Assembly (NCBI GenBank): GCA_037974665.1
Contig: CM075764.1
Location: forward strand, 90,266,825 to 90,330,824
Length of the DNA: 64,000 nucleotides
From: Ehretia macrophylla
Lineage: Eukaryota > Streptophyta > Magnoliopsida > Boraginales > Ehretiaceae
Reading direction: 5' to 3'
Shown here: in pieces, positions 11,151 to 23,700 of the stretch
Layout: the number at the start of each line of letters is the position of its first letter
Numbering within the stretch: position 1 is the first letter of the stretch
Translations under genes and position numbers: made by a program
Notes under the pieces: generated by a model
Databases searched by the model: none
Seen by the model: only the letters and a program-made list of their open reading frames with translations
Told to the model about the DNA's origin: nothing

Positions 11151-12023
11151 CCCGACAAAAAAATAAAAAGAAACAGGAATAAAAGAAGACCCTTCGCAAA
11201 GTTATTTGAAGGGGCAAAGTTTTTTTTTTTTTTTTGGTGTTAAGTCGGTAAATATTCTTACTTTATTGAGTCCATGATGCATAAATCGAATTAGATACCA
11301 CCATCATGGGAACCGACATTCCACTGCTTGGCCTAAGAGTTGGGTGTAAACCAAAACTTGGAATTATAACGATCCAACTCAAAACATGTATAAATTCAGT
11401 CAAAAATTTTATCCCTAGAACAGTCAAAAAGGCTCAAACCTGTGCTAAGCAAAATTCTACCACTCCCGCTTAGCACAAGGGGAAAAGTTTACTAAGGTCC
11501 TTAATATTAACTTTTATTTTAGTTTTATTATTAACATTTAGGTTAGTTTTATCTTTATTATTTTAAAAGTGAGGTGCTTGATCTATGATATTTACAATTT
11601 TTTTTGTTAATCCATATTATTTCAAAAAACAAGGCACTTAGTCTCCAAACTTTATAAAAGGTTTTAATTTAGTTTCCTAATGTTTTCATTTTCATTTTAA
11701 TTTAATATCCAAAGTTTCATGTACAGGTGATAAACTGAAATTTCACGATAGAGATTAAACTGAATTTTTTTAAAAATTTTAGGGACTAAGTTCGCCACTT
11801 TTGAAAAAAATTAGAATGAAATTAAAAATATATAAAAAATGGGTATTAAATTAAAACATTTTACAATCTTTAGAGATTAAACACGTCACTTATGAAATAA
11901 TGAGAACATTTGTGATATTGATCACTCTTATTCGATACTATATTGAAGCTTCACACGCTTTAATGGCAAAAGACGTTGTTTGTTGAGCATGAAGTGTATG
12001 ATTTCAAGGCCAATGACACTAGC
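11151..12023. other. No gene seen; degenerate repeat
   Basis: There is a poly-T run at about 11221-11237. From 11480 to 11900 lies a degenerate repeat with reverse-complementary pieces around AAAGTGAGGTGCTTG and AAGTTCGCCACTTTT. Its left part also occurs at 31075-31200 upstream of NB-LRR copy 2, so it belongs to the older duplicated block. No coding sequence is supported. Confidence 0.5.
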
Positions 12024-12640
12024 CAGGGGGCAGATCCAAGATTTTTATTTAGTGAGAGCTAAAAATGAACAGTTGTCACTTATATTAAAAAAACTATTTC
12101 ATTGGAGGCTAAATTATTATTTTTAGTCTAAAAATATTTTAAAAATAGACACATTATGCACTCTCTCAGATTCATCCTGAGCGTCAAAAATTAATAAACA
12201 AAATATTGATTCCCCAATGTCTTTACAAATATTGTTTAGCATGTTTCTAGACAAAATAGATAAAATTTCTATTTGAATAAGATGTGATGTGTTAAAATTG
12301 AATAAGATGTGATGTATATTTAACATTTTGTGGAGCATTATCAAAAAGAACTCCAAGCACTTGTTTATCTTAAGATGCTAACAACATTATCAATTCAAGA
12401 AAGTTATCTTGATTTATTGAATCTGAATGTTCATCATGCCATCTAAAAGCACATCCTTGAAATATTAACCATCGAACAACATTTATAAAAGTTTTAAGAT
12501 GCAAGCAATTATTTAAAATTTGTGAAGAAGTTTGCTTCTACATCACCTTTTCAATATGAGAAGACCGATTCTTCAAATTCTCACAATATTTGATAGGAAT
12601 TCTGAACTGAATTTGTATCCTTCCCTACATACAATTAAAA
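12024..12640 (-). pseudogene. hAT-derived fragment, ZMYM1/DUF4371-like
   Basis: Read on the minus strand from about 12640, the segment spells pieces of the plant TTF-zinc-finger/DUF4371 transposase-like family: WLIFQGCAFRWHDEHSDS, DNFLELI, DNAPQNVKYTSHLIQ, IEILSILSRNMLNNICKDIG and FDAQDESE. It has at least one in-frame stop (after LLAS) and only the N-terminal third of the family is present. A 24-base tandem duplication repeats the codons for TSHLIQ. At 12024 the plus strand reads CAGGGGGCAGATCC, which resembles the hAT terminal CAGGGGCGGATCC, so the fragment probably keeps one element end. No right end or target duplication was found. Confidence 0.7.
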
Positions 12641-15290
12641 CACACGATATTTTCCGTTGTTTATTTATTTTTTTCAAATTTTAAATCCCTTAGCAGTAAA
12701 TACATCTAATCCATTTTTTTTTTTTGAGTTTTTTAGCCAATAGGTAGCCAGGAAAACATAATACAACATATTTTGTAGGTAAATACTCCAACCAACGGAA
12801 ATTTTTAAATCAATGAGCTTAAAATCAATGTAAATGGCTCTCTTGTCCAAAATATGGATAATTTGATTAAATATGTTTATGGACCAAAATGAATGTATGT
12901 GTTAGGAATTGAATGCATCTCTTTAGTTCAATGGATACTCCCAAATCTGAGGACGTAAGTATAAGTCATGCACCAAAGAAGTTATATCAATTGTCTCATT
13001 TTCAGTACTTAAAAAATTTGTTGGAGAAACCAAAATCACATTTGTATAAATATCGGGTTATTAGTCAACATCATTTTCTTTCATTTTAAAGAAAAAATAA
13101 AATTGTTTCACTTATTCATACTTTAACATTAAACCAATATCCAAAACTTAGAATTATTAAAAAAACCCACTTAATTTTTTATGTATAAAAAAATTATATA
13201 TAAAATTTTAAATTAACTATATTCATGTATTTAATTATTCTAATCAATATAAAAATATCCCTTAAATTTATTTATTATATAAAATTGACCATTAAAAAAA
13301 CAATTAAACAAAACAATAAGAGAGAATGACAAGCATTTGCCCCATGAATTATGCTTTCTTTGTAGTTCTACAAGAATTTGGTTCTTTCAATGACAAAATT
13401 GACCTAGATCATTTGATCTTCTCATTACAAGTCCTCCCCTAGATTCTAGAAATTCCATTTTGTTTCTGAACGAAAATGAATTCCAAAAGTCAAGTTTATA
13501 TTAGTCAAGCACAAGTGCACCCCTATAAATTAAACTCGCAAAAACAATTTCCTAGGTCATCCCATAAAATTCCATTAAGCAAAACAACTATATAACATTC
13601 TGGATGTGATTTTATCGCACTTTAATCTAATGCCTCTAGTGTAGGAAGTTATTATCGCAAGGAGTACGTCTAGGCGTGTTATAGAGGATATCAGTGCTGA
13701 ATGCAGTTATTACATTTTGCCAACAGTAATCTCATTTCCTAGAAACACGAAGTTTATAAGTTAGAATAAAGTTTGTCATTTCCCAGGTTCAAACACTAGG
13801 TCCGCAAACAAGTTGTCGTAAACTTGAGCATAATTATTTGGGTTTCAAATTCAATGACTTGAAATGGTTAACCCAAATACTTAATTCACAACATCCATTT
13901 ATGAAACACTCACTTAATATGTCTCCTACCAATGTGAAATATTACGATCACCCCTCTTGAAGATCTAGTATCCTTGTCAGCTGCAAAGACACTTGGGATC
14001 AACCAAACCAGTAGGGCTATAGAGCTGGCTTATACAGGCTCAAAAGATGGCTTCCACCATGTACCCTAATGTAGCTCTTTGTGCACACAATACTCAGCTC
14101 CTACATCTCATTGGTCACTGACTCTAAATACTGTTCTCTCACTCCCCAGCCCAAAGAAAAGTAGTATTATAGCCTCAAATTCACTAGCCTAAAATAAACC
14201 AAAGTTATACATAAAGTCGATACAAATTCACTATAAACTACTTTACACATCCTAAAACACAAATCGAATATCTATAATCCAATAACCATGCAAAGCCCAT
14301 TTTGCATTGAACTAAATTATTGAGTCATCTAAAGGTACAAGTAGAATACTGCTGAAAACTTTGGCAAGGATATATCCTACAGGTGAAGGCAAGGCCATTA
14401 TGTGCACCTTAGAACTTGAAAGGTAATGAACTTGATACAGCTCACAGAAGCTTTCATCACTAATAAGTTGAAGACTCGATGGAGGGTGAGCATTTTACCT
14501 CAACAACTAGGGTCTTAATAACACCTCTATAAGGGTCTTGACCGAACATGGCGTTGGATACTTCAATAGAACAACTATTTCTTCCCTAACAAGCCTGCAA
14601 AAGGAAAAAGAACAGCAAAGATAATTTTACTTCAACACAATCCCAATGACAATATCACATCTGCTTACCTATACGAACTCATTAAGAATTCTTGATGGAA
14701 CGAAATACATGTTTATTGATCGGATATAAAGTTTATGCCTATACAAGTCCATTTCCGTTCTATTTTTCAATTCCTAGATTGAACAATAACCACAACCAAT
14801 CTGCATGTGAAATATTGAAAACTAAAAGGGTCTCTACCATCACTAAATAATATGTAAACATTGTCAAAGCGATGTAGAGTTGCTAGTCTTGTTTACGAAG
14901 TTGAATGCACTACCACACAAGTCTCACAAAAGAAGTTCACTGACAAGGTAATACATAGTGAACTTTCATATTTTTAGAATCACTACAGAAGAACGGTACA
15001 GAAGATAAATTAACTGCGTCTAACGGGAATACGAAGGCAAAGAGACCACGTGGGTGAAATGGCGAGACAACAAAGGATTTGGTGTTCCTTATCCACTAGT
15101 TCTAAGAAACCATTCTCTTTCTTCAATTGCTCCAATGGGGTTGCTCAAATCTGATCAATTAGAGCAATTAGTTGCACAAAATTGAATAATTTCCAACTAA
15201 ACTTTTAAGTAAACACTGGAACTTTAGTTCACATCCTTCTTATTCTATTCAGCAAATGCGTAATAAACTCTTACTCTCTACATATAAGAC
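12641..15290. other. No recognised gene; AT-rich DNA
   Basis: AT-rich sequence up to about 13920 gives way to more balanced sequence to 15290. On the minus strand around 14350-14600 a polypyrimidine-TTTGCAG is followed by patches of open frame, but no protein family is recognisable. No RNA gene was seen. Confidence 0.4.
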
Positions 15291-15676
15291 GCATTTACCA
15301 TTTATGTCTATCTGAGTCTGTGCATGCGATGTTGTGGTAAGCCTATATTAATTTGGAGAACTAGAACTTATGTAGGAAATATTTAGAAAGTGGAAGAGGA
15401 GAATTTTGGAGGAACTAGAGAACTTGTATTTAAAAGAAGATTACAATTTTGGTTTGGTTACAAATATATAGAGTTGCCCCCTATTTATAGGTATTCAAGG
15501 AGGCTTCTACATACTAGATATTTTTGAAAGTACATGGAACATCTTAGGTAATATTCTAAGATCATTCTAGCCCAAATGCTTAAAATATTAATACTTAGCC
15601 CAAGCACTTACTAATTTTTAGCCCAAATTCTTGATCATCAATGCTAAGTCCAAATTTAAGTTTACTTTCCAACATG
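15290..15676 (-). repeat. LTR-like remnant
   Basis: On the minus strand the segment begins TGTTGGAAAGTAAAC (15676 leftwards). About 180 bases later it carries a TATA-like CCTATAAATAGGGG. This layout is typical of a copia-type LTR promoter region. No partner LTR, primer site or coding remnant was found beside it, so a solo or truncated LTR is the best reading. The left boundary is uncertain. Confidence 0.35.
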
Positions 15677-16520
15677 CGATAAGAATTTTGCTGGAGAAAC
15701 AGAAAAGGGTTTAAAGAAACCTATTCCAATGATTTGTGTTCTTCAACACATCAGCATCTGCCACAACACATCACACTGGTCACAAGACAAGGAGGCCCAA
15801 GTTGAGAGAAATGGTCCACGGAAAGAATCCATTGGGTAAACAAAAATCAGTTTTATTATCAACTAAGTAGTCAAAAGTTAAGCAAACTTATGTAGTTAGG
15901 GCGAATATGAGGTTCGCAAGCCCACTTAACACAAGATAGATTTTCATGTTTGTGACTATGTTAACATGTTTCTAAATGAAGCAATTCCAAAAGGAATTAT
16001 GGCTTTTTTGGTCCACACATATATATGCATTCTTATAGAAAGCATTAATGCAGTGAAAGTCTAATAATGAAATGTCTTAAATATTACTGGATTCTTTTTT
16101 TCCATTGATTTGTGATTTCTCTTTAAACTTTTGCACACGCATTAAATGAAGCAATTCCAAAAGTTTTACCATAAATTTGGTGGATAAAATCACAACTAAG
16201 CCACATCATTAATTAGCTTCTGAAGGGTCATGGATATTTTGAAGCCAAAAACATTTATACTCTAGAGTGACAAAGTATTGATTAGGTTTTCGGAACCCAA
16301 TCATAACTTGCCTTCGCCATTAGCTTTTGGGGAGTCTTTGATTTTTTTTTTTTTTTTATATCTTGCTTACTAAGGCTTCCAATTTTAGCTTCATCATACA
16401 AGAGTTAAAAATTTGTGAACTATACCAGGAATATGTGAAAGTAAATATGTGATTTCTAAATCCTTAATTTTGAAATTCTGGAAAAATATCAGCTATTTCT
16501 ATGTTTAAGCTATACCAGGT
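15677..16520. other. No gene seen
   Basis: Anonymous AT-rich sequence with a short direct repeat of AATGAAGCAATTCCAAAAG (15976 and 16145) and a T run at about 16342-16358. Confidence 0.4.
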
Positions 16521-16709
16521 TTATGTAGGCTTCCCGCAGTTTGTTACACACTTATTTGAATTGTAAGCTCCGCGAGAATCACAAGTCTCTTGACATCCGT
16601 CCTTATTTTCCCCAGGTGCATCAAAATGAGCCTGCTTGATCACCAAAGATAAAAACAGGGGCACTTGTTTAACAAAGTCATCTAAAACAATGATTTTAAT
16701 GATGACCAT
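16521..16709 (-). CDS. Small Cys-rich ORF, possible exon
   Basis: The 62-codon minus-strand ORF ends in DGCQETC, ten residues, then CVTNCGKPT and a stop. The spacing CX3C-X10-CX3C is that of alpha-hairpinin-type defence peptides. The first 25 residues look unlike a clean signal peptide, and an acceptor-like TCAAGCAG lies just before the AHFDAPGENKDG segment, so the Cys-rich part may be a last exon. No upstream exon is identified. It may be a chance ORF. Confidence 0.25.
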   Translation of the reverse strand: MVIIKIIVLDDFVKQVPLFLSLVIKQAHFDAPGENKDGCQETCDSRGAYNSNKCVTNCGKPT

Positions 16710-18059
16710 AATTCATGTCAAAAGCGACTTGTGCTGATCTTGTCAACATTTTATTAGTTTTTGTCTTGTCTCGCATGTCCACAAAGACATTCTTCACACA
16801 TATATATCATTCATTACACTGTTACCATAGTCATAATTATCCATTGGTGACATAAATTATTGAACTTCTTTTTTAAGTTGTTTCAACTATATATGAAATA
16901 TGCACAAAGTAAACATATATATACGAGAATGATGGCATTGGTAAACCATAAAATCCACTGGCTGCAGGGGGAATCGAGTGCTTCCAAGTATTGGTTTCCA
17001 TATCATTTGTTGCCAGTTTTGTTCAACCATCTCCAAGACTAAATTAGCTCTAACCAGATCTGGAAAACTCGGGTTCACGGACATTTTTCTTTTCACATAT
17101 TTTTTAAAACATTAGTCATATGGGTGAAATTACGCTCCATGTAAATAGACAAAATTAACCCTAAATTTGAGTGGGTCCCTGGGAGTTACTCGGGAACCTT
17201 TGTTTTGTAGTTTAAACATTTTCCGAACTGAGCTCGAGTTGAAGAATATTTTCAACCCTCATCAATTAGGAAAAGTAAGACCTTCTCAGACATGCCAGCA
17301 TGCACACTCATGGTTAATTTCAACATTTATCTCTGCAATGACTAACCGCAAAGGAGCATTTTTTATATAATCATGAATTAGATGCAGAAAGAGGAAATCC
17401 GAATAAAGAAATGAGAATTTCTTTTTGATTATTGTACAAGAAAAAAACTTTTATTCCCTTTCTCGTGTATTCCAACATTATTTATTAATCTTATGCTACA
17501 ATGACTCAAGCCTTGTGTTATTTACACGATCTAGTATGCGCAGACTATTCTCCAAATGGAACATGCAAATTTATGTTATATATAATTACTAAGAGGAACT
17601 TGATCTTGGTTATGTCCTTACTCGTGTCTTTATTTCAGTTGATTAGCTCTTATATGATTATTGTCATACTTCAATTTCATGTCTATGAATAAATTAGATT
17701 TATTCTTTAACATTTAGTTTGAGCTATGATAATTAGTAATAGGCTCACACCATAACATGTCCTAATTTTGCCCCGTGGTGTCCTGGGTTACCTGTGTAAT
17801 AATTTCTTTCCCATATCTGATATGTTCCTTGTGGTTGGACTCTTAGTTCCTTTTTATAACGCAATATGCTTCCTTTTTCACGTAATCTTGAATTTACTTC
17901 CTTTCATATTATGCCATTCGAGTGTTCGTGATATCTGTTTCTATTATATGCTCTATCGTTATATCGTCAATTGGACCCTTGCAATTATCACGGTATCAAA
18001 GTTTAAGTATCAAAAGCTTATAGAGTTAAAGCTCACTGCGACCCATTTATAAAATTACG
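16710..18059. other. No recognised gene
   Basis: Several short open frames occur but none has recognisable domains or coding character. No RNA gene or clear transposon boundary was seen. Confidence 0.4.
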
Positions 18060-18330
18060 TGCACATATAAAGTTCAATAAAAAATTATTTAGCCTACACA
18101 TAATGGATGTGTTGAATATAATAAATAAATTGAACATGCCCCTCTTTAATAGCTTAATTTTAAATTAGATAGTCATTTAACAGTTGTCTTTGTGTCGTGG
18201 CAAGTTTTCATATTGCAGTGAAGCTTCCTTGAAAATTCTTAATAGAAAAGTACCTGAAGACTTTGCATCATAGGCAAATTTTCAATAAGAGATGAAGCGT
18301 CCTTGATGATATCTAAAGACCAACAGTCGT
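18060..18330 (-). repeat. Orphan copy of NB-LRR upstream flank
   Basis: It matches the region upstream of NB-LRR copy 1 (10850-11150), including AGTTGTCTTTGTGTCGT and GAAGCTTCCTTGAAA. The gene body that should lie to its left is absent: 17-18 kb shows no NB-LRR sequence. It is therefore the leftover flank of a lost receptor copy. Confidence 0.65.
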
Positions 18331-18512
18331 CTGAAGAAGTTGCAGTGAAAGTGCAAGTATCTCGACCCAGATAAGAGGCCAGCACAATCCGATTCGATGA
18401 GGTGAATTAAATTCAGCTCCCTTTTTTCTATAATACTAAAAATTTATTGTTCATAAATTTACTCTAACATATGTTATCATGTCGAAACATTAAAAAATAA
18501 AAAATAAAAAAA

Positions 18513-18559
<47 letters not shown>
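18513..18559 (+). repeat. (AAT)n microsatellite
   Basis: About 15-16 perfect AAT/ATA units follow an A-rich run (18491-18512). Confidence 0.95.
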
Positions 18560-18617
18560 TGTTATCAGCATTTACATGACATAAAGAGCCCAAATGTTGT
18601 AAAGAAATTTCGAATTT

Positions 18618-18946
18618 AGGTAAGTGCTTAATTCTTGCTTGCAAATTTTTGTAAAATTAGTGAAGCCATAGACTTGAGTATAATGCCGCCTCGGAAAGTG
18701 ATCTTCGCTTTCTGCCTCTACTGCCAATGATTTACCATGGCCGTATCTCCATCCCCATCGAAAACTGACGTATGATACCACCTCGGAAGAATATTTAACT
18801 TGGGGGATATGAGCAATCTTGTTATAATTTGCACTTTGTTGGTCCAAATCTTCAAGAATTTCCTCAAATCTGTGTGACATATCATATATTTCAAGATATT
18901 GTAGACTTATCAAATGTTGTATACCCACCGGCAACTCCTCTAATGA
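18618..18946 (-). pseudogene. NB-LRR 3'-end fragment (copy 3)
   Basis: The minus strand encodes the last LRR and C-terminus of the same receptor family: EELPVGIQHLISLQYLEIY, SHRFEEILEDLDQQSANYNK and IAHIPQVKY. Similarity to copies 1 and 2 stops abruptly near 18946, inside the final LRR, with unrelated sequence beyond. Downstream it keeps part of the shared 3' flank with an internal deletion compared with copy 1. It lacks CC, NB and nearly all LRRs, so it cannot act as a receptor. Its position next to the orphan upstream flank suggests unequal exchange or deletion between tandem copies. Confidence 0.85.
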
Positions 18947-19908
18947 ACACTTAGAACTATTGCAAGAAATGGTTGCAAATGACTTTATGCAATGATTTTT
19001 CAACTGTTTTGTAGCTGTTTTTTGTAAATCAAAAGAAATAGTTTACTAAAAACTATTTTTATTAAACTATAGTTTCAAAACCATTACAAAAAAGTTAAAA
19101 TATTGTAGTGTAGAATCACTCTGAAATTGCTCTTAGTTTATAGCCAGGCTATCACTATGGTTGCACGCATAATGGCTCCTAAAAAGGATGAAGTGCAATT
19201 CGCAACTTAATTATGCGAGTCTCAGCTCTTGCATCTATAATTTACCAATATTGTCATAGTGGATGCATGCACTTGGTATTGTGTGCTTCAGCAATCATTT
19301 ACTGGTTCACATTATTTATTCATTCTACCTAAAGTCATGAGCGCAATATTAAGGAAATCGTGGTAGATGACTAGGTTGGCTCCTGGGCATGATTTCTAAT
19401 ATATGTGAATATGACCATAGGTCACACATGAGGAGCCAAGCTTGCAACTTAAACATGTTGCATCAGATCCTTTACAAGTAGAATGTGATAATTGAATTTT
19501 TCTAGTCAGATAGACTTATTCTAAGTGGCGTCTTCGTGAGTTTTAGAATAAAGAAGCAAAGACTAAAAATATTTGTGGTTGTACTTATACAAAACTATAT
19601 AATCTAGATGCTATAATATCACTAAGATAATTGTGATTTTAACCAGAAAAAGGTTAACTATGATTTCTAGTTTGAATTGAGGTACTATTGTCGTATTCTC
19701 CTCAATGAATCTGGGAACTTGACCTATTTTCCTTTTCAATAGAAGTATGTCGATCATTTTCAGTTGAAAATATAGGAATATGTTCTCATAATACTGCATT
19801 TTCATTTTAGATATACCTTTTATCTAGGTCTTGAAATTTCTTGGATCTTCAATAGAACGACTTTGTAAGTTTCAATATGAGAAATGATATCCATTGTGAA
19901 TGAAGGTG
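18947..19908. other. No gene seen
   Basis: No recognisable coding sequence or element ends. The last part (about 19850-19908) directly flanks the organellar-type tRNA and may have the same origin. Confidence 0.4.
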
Positions 19909-19995
19909 CGGAAACAGAGGGATTTGAACCCTCGGTAAATAAAAGCCTACATAGCAGTTCCAATGCTACGCCTTGAACCACTCGGCCATCTCTCC
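19909..19995 (-). tRNA. trnS-GGA: Plastid-type tRNA-Ser(GGA), probably non-functional
   Basis: The minus strand gives an 87-base cloverleaf starting GGAGAGATGGCCGAGTGG. It has a GGA anticodon in the loop TTGGAAC, a long serine variable arm and the T arm GAGGGTTCAAATCCCTC. This is the chloroplast trnS-GGA sequence, which plant mitochondria also carry as an acquired copy. A G-G mismatch in the acceptor stem and changes in the D and T loops suggest a nuclear insert of organelle DNA that no longer works. Copia element B starts 23 bases upstream of the tRNA 5' end. Whether the insert came directly from plastid or through mitochondrial DNA is open. Confidence 0.88.
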
Positions 19996-20017
19996 TACAT
20001 AACGATTATGACCCAAG

Positions 20018-20779
20018 TGTTGGGAGGAAACCCGATATCAAAACACAAACAACAAATGCACAGCGGAAATAACACCCTCTCACCTTGTATAAACCTGTTA
20101 AGAAGCAACAAATAGAGCCAACAACAATATGCACAAATCTGAAAATTCCAGAAAATAGAGCAACACCAAGATTTTAACGTAGAAAACCTCCCCAACGTGG
20201 AGAGTAAAAACCACGGGACCGTAGTCCACCCAAAAATTTCCACTATCAACAAATAATGGGTACAAGAGAGTCTTCTCTAGCTACAACTAAAGGCATACAC
20301 AATACATTCACTAAGAATAACATATTCTTGCAAACATTGCATCAACAAAAGAGATTAAACCAAGAAGTAGGAAAGAAATCACCAAAAACATCGTCACTAT
20401 TCACGTCAGAAAAATAGGCTGTAGAGAGCTCCAAATCTGATCTCCACCGTTAGATAGAAGACCCACGAGTTGTGAACATGCACGTAAAATTTCAGCTCAA
20501 TCGGACCACAAATGACCTTCCGATCGTCAACTTGATGAAGATGGCGCAGGCTGAAATTTCTGCACTCTTCTTCTTCTTTCTCTCTCTGTTTCTATCTCTC
20601 TCTCTCGTTTTTTTTTTCTTTCACTCTCACACACACCACATGATAGATCAGTTAACTTGACTGATCTGTCTTCACCTTTTTTTTTGTTTATATTTTTCTC
20701 TTTTTTTGTTTCCTTTTGGTCACAAAAGCAAAAGCATAATTATGACCACCCACATGGGTTGGTCTCTTCTAGCACAACA
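20018..20779 (-). repeat. 3' LTR of copia element B
   Basis: 762 bp with TG...CA ends, matching 24799-25562. The polypurine tract (minus strand GGTGGGGGAGAT) lies immediately inside it at 20780-20791. Confidence 0.95.
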
Positions 20780-20794
20780 ATCTCCCCCACCAAC

Positions 20795-23700
20795 TCAAGT
20801 GGGTGGGTCAATCAACCCGGCAACCAAACGACATATCTCAAGCTTCTCTCTTGGCAACGCCTTCGTCAACATATCAGAGCCATTATCATCTGTGTGAACT
20901 TTTTCAAGTTTCAACAACTTTGAATTCAAAACATCCCTGATCCAATGGTACCTCACATCAATATGTTTCGATCTTGAATGAAATGAAGAATTCTTACCAA
21001 GATGTATTGCACTCTGATTGTCGCAATACAAGACATAATCATCTTGCTCAAACCCAAGTTCTTCCAGAAACTTTTTCATCCATAGCAACTCCTTGCATGC
21101 TTCAGTTGCTGCGATGAACTCCGCTTCAGTAGTGGAAAGGGCAACACACTTTTGCAATCTCGATTGCCATGCCACAGCCCCCCCTACAAAAGTAATCAAG
21201 TAACCCGAAGTAGACTTACGAGTATCAACATCTCCAGCCATATCAGCATCTGTGTAACCCACAAACATAGGCTTCTCACATCTAAAGCAAAGTCTTAGTT
21301 TGGATGTGCCTCGAAGATATCTCATAATCCACTTCACTACATTCCAGTGTTCTCTCCCAGGTTTTGAGAGAAAACGACTCACCGTACCAACTGCATGTGC
21401 TATGTCTGGCCGTGTACACACCATAGTATACATCAAACTTCCACTGCTGAAGAATATGGAACATTCTACATATCTTTCTTTTCTTCATCTGTAGAAGGAC
21501 ACTGTTGAGCACTTAGGGTGAGTAGCAAGAGGAGCACTAACCACTTTAGCTTTATCCATGTTGAACTTTTGAAGTACTTTCTTGATGTACTTTTCCTTTG
21601 ACAAATACCCTTTTTTTCCATTTCTGTCACGATTGATTCTTATGCCAAGAATGTGCTTTGACGGTCCTAAGTCTTTCATAGCAAAAGACTTATTCAATTG
21701 TTTCTTCAACCTGTCAATTCTTGAAGAATTCATACCAATAATCAACATATCATCAACGTATAACAACAAGATAATAAAATCATCATCAGAGAATTTTTGA
21801 GAAAAGACACAATGATTCGAAGAAGTTTTCCTGTAGCCTTGCTCCCCTATAACATATTCAAACTTCTTATACCATTGTCGAGGTGCTTGTTTCAAGCCAT
21901 AAAGACTTTGCTTCAGTTTACACACATTATCCTCTTTTCCTTTTTTTTTGAATCCCTCCGGTTGCTCCATATAAATTTCTTCATTCAAATCACCGTGAAG
22001 AAAAGCAGTTTTCATATCCATCTGCTCAATCTCCAAATCAAGGCTAGCAGCCAAACCCAGAACAACTCGAATGGATGACATTTTCACAACTGGAGAGAAA
22101 ATCTCATCAAAGTCAACACCTTTTCTCTGACTGAACCCTTTCACAACCAGTCTTGCTTTGTATCGTGGTTGTGAAGTATTTTCTTGTTGCTTTAACTTGT
22201 AAACCCATCTGTTTTTCAAAGCTCTTTTGCCTTTAGGCAACTTCACCAACTCAAATGTGCAATTTTCATGCAAAGATTTCATCTCATCTTGCATAGCTTC
22301 CATCCACTCATTTTTATGTTTATCATCCATAACTTCTTCAAAGCTTTCAGGCTTACCTCCATCTGTCAATAAAACATACTCATCAGAAGAGTATTTTGTG
22401 GAAGGCTGTCTATCTCTAACGGACCTCCTGAGTGGAACTGTTGGTGGAGTCTCAAGCTGACTATCATCATCACCTACCTCAACCTGTGTAGGACTTTCTG
22501 CTTGATCATCATTAGGGAAGTTACCTTGATCATCATCTTCAACCTGCTCTGTTGCTGGTGGCGTTGAAGGCACTATATCAAGATTAACCAATTCATCTAA
22601 CTGTGGGGGTAACTCTTTTTCTACTTTGCCAATGTCCTGAATTGTTTGATCCTCCACAAATACAACATCTCTGCTCCTGACAATTTTCTTCTCAACTGGA
22701 TCATATAGCTTGTAACCAAATTCATCAAGGCCATAACCGACAAATATACATTGTCGTGTCTTCACATCAAGTTTGGATCTTTCATCCTTTGGAATATGTA
22801 TAAACGCCTTGCATCCAAAGACTCGCAAATGATCATAAGAAACATCTTTCGCTGTCCAAACTCTATTAGGAACATCAAGCTTTAATGGAATACATCGTGA
22901 GAGATTCAACAAATGAACAACTGTATTCAAAGCCTCACCCCAGAATGAATGTGGTAGATTTCCATGTGAAAGCAAACATCTTACCTTTTCAATCAATGTT
23001 CTATTCATTCTCTCAGCAACACCATGCAACTGTGGTATCTTTGGCAGTGTCTTTTGATGCCTCATACTTTGCTCTTTGCAATACCTGTCAAATGGACCAC
23101 AATATTCACCTCTATTATCTGTACGGATGCATTTCAACTTTCTTCCTATTTCTCTTTCAACAGATGCTTGAAATTGCTTGAATACATCCAACACTTGATC
23201 TTTAGACTTCAAGGTGTAAGCCCAAGTCTTCCTGAAGTGGTCATCAATAAACGTCAAGTAAAGAGAACCACCAAGTGTTTTAATTTTCATCGGACCACAT
23301 ACATCTGAATGTACTAGCTCAAGTACATTTTCCTTCTTAGAAGGTGGATGACTCTGGAAAGAAACTCTGTTCTACTTTCCTGCAAAGCAATGATCACATT
23401 TTCTCATATATGGATCTGTTAGTCCCGATAAAATTTTCTTCTTGGATAAAACTGAAATTCCCTTTTCACTCATATGACCCAGTCGCTTGTACCACAACTC
23501 TGTTATATCTTCATTTTCCACTGTATTGACAATGCTCCTAGAAACCTTTTGAGTCATCAAATACAAAGTTGAGCATTTCTTACCTCTGGCTACAACCATA
23601 GAGCCCATTGTAAGTTTCCATTGACCATTACCGAAGGTATTGAGAAAACCTTCATCATCAAGTCTACCTGCAGAGATCAAATTCAATCGAATGTCAGGAA

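Noticed and set aside
17768-18052. 94-codon hydrophobic plus-strand ORF
   Set aside because: No recognisable family, no start context or neighbouring exons; likely chance in AT-rich DNA.
20472-20923. Plus-strand ORFs rich in Phe and Leu, like signal or membrane peptides
   Set aside because: They lie in LTR CT/T tracts of element B, recur at 25254-25442 for the same reason, and are antisense to the element.
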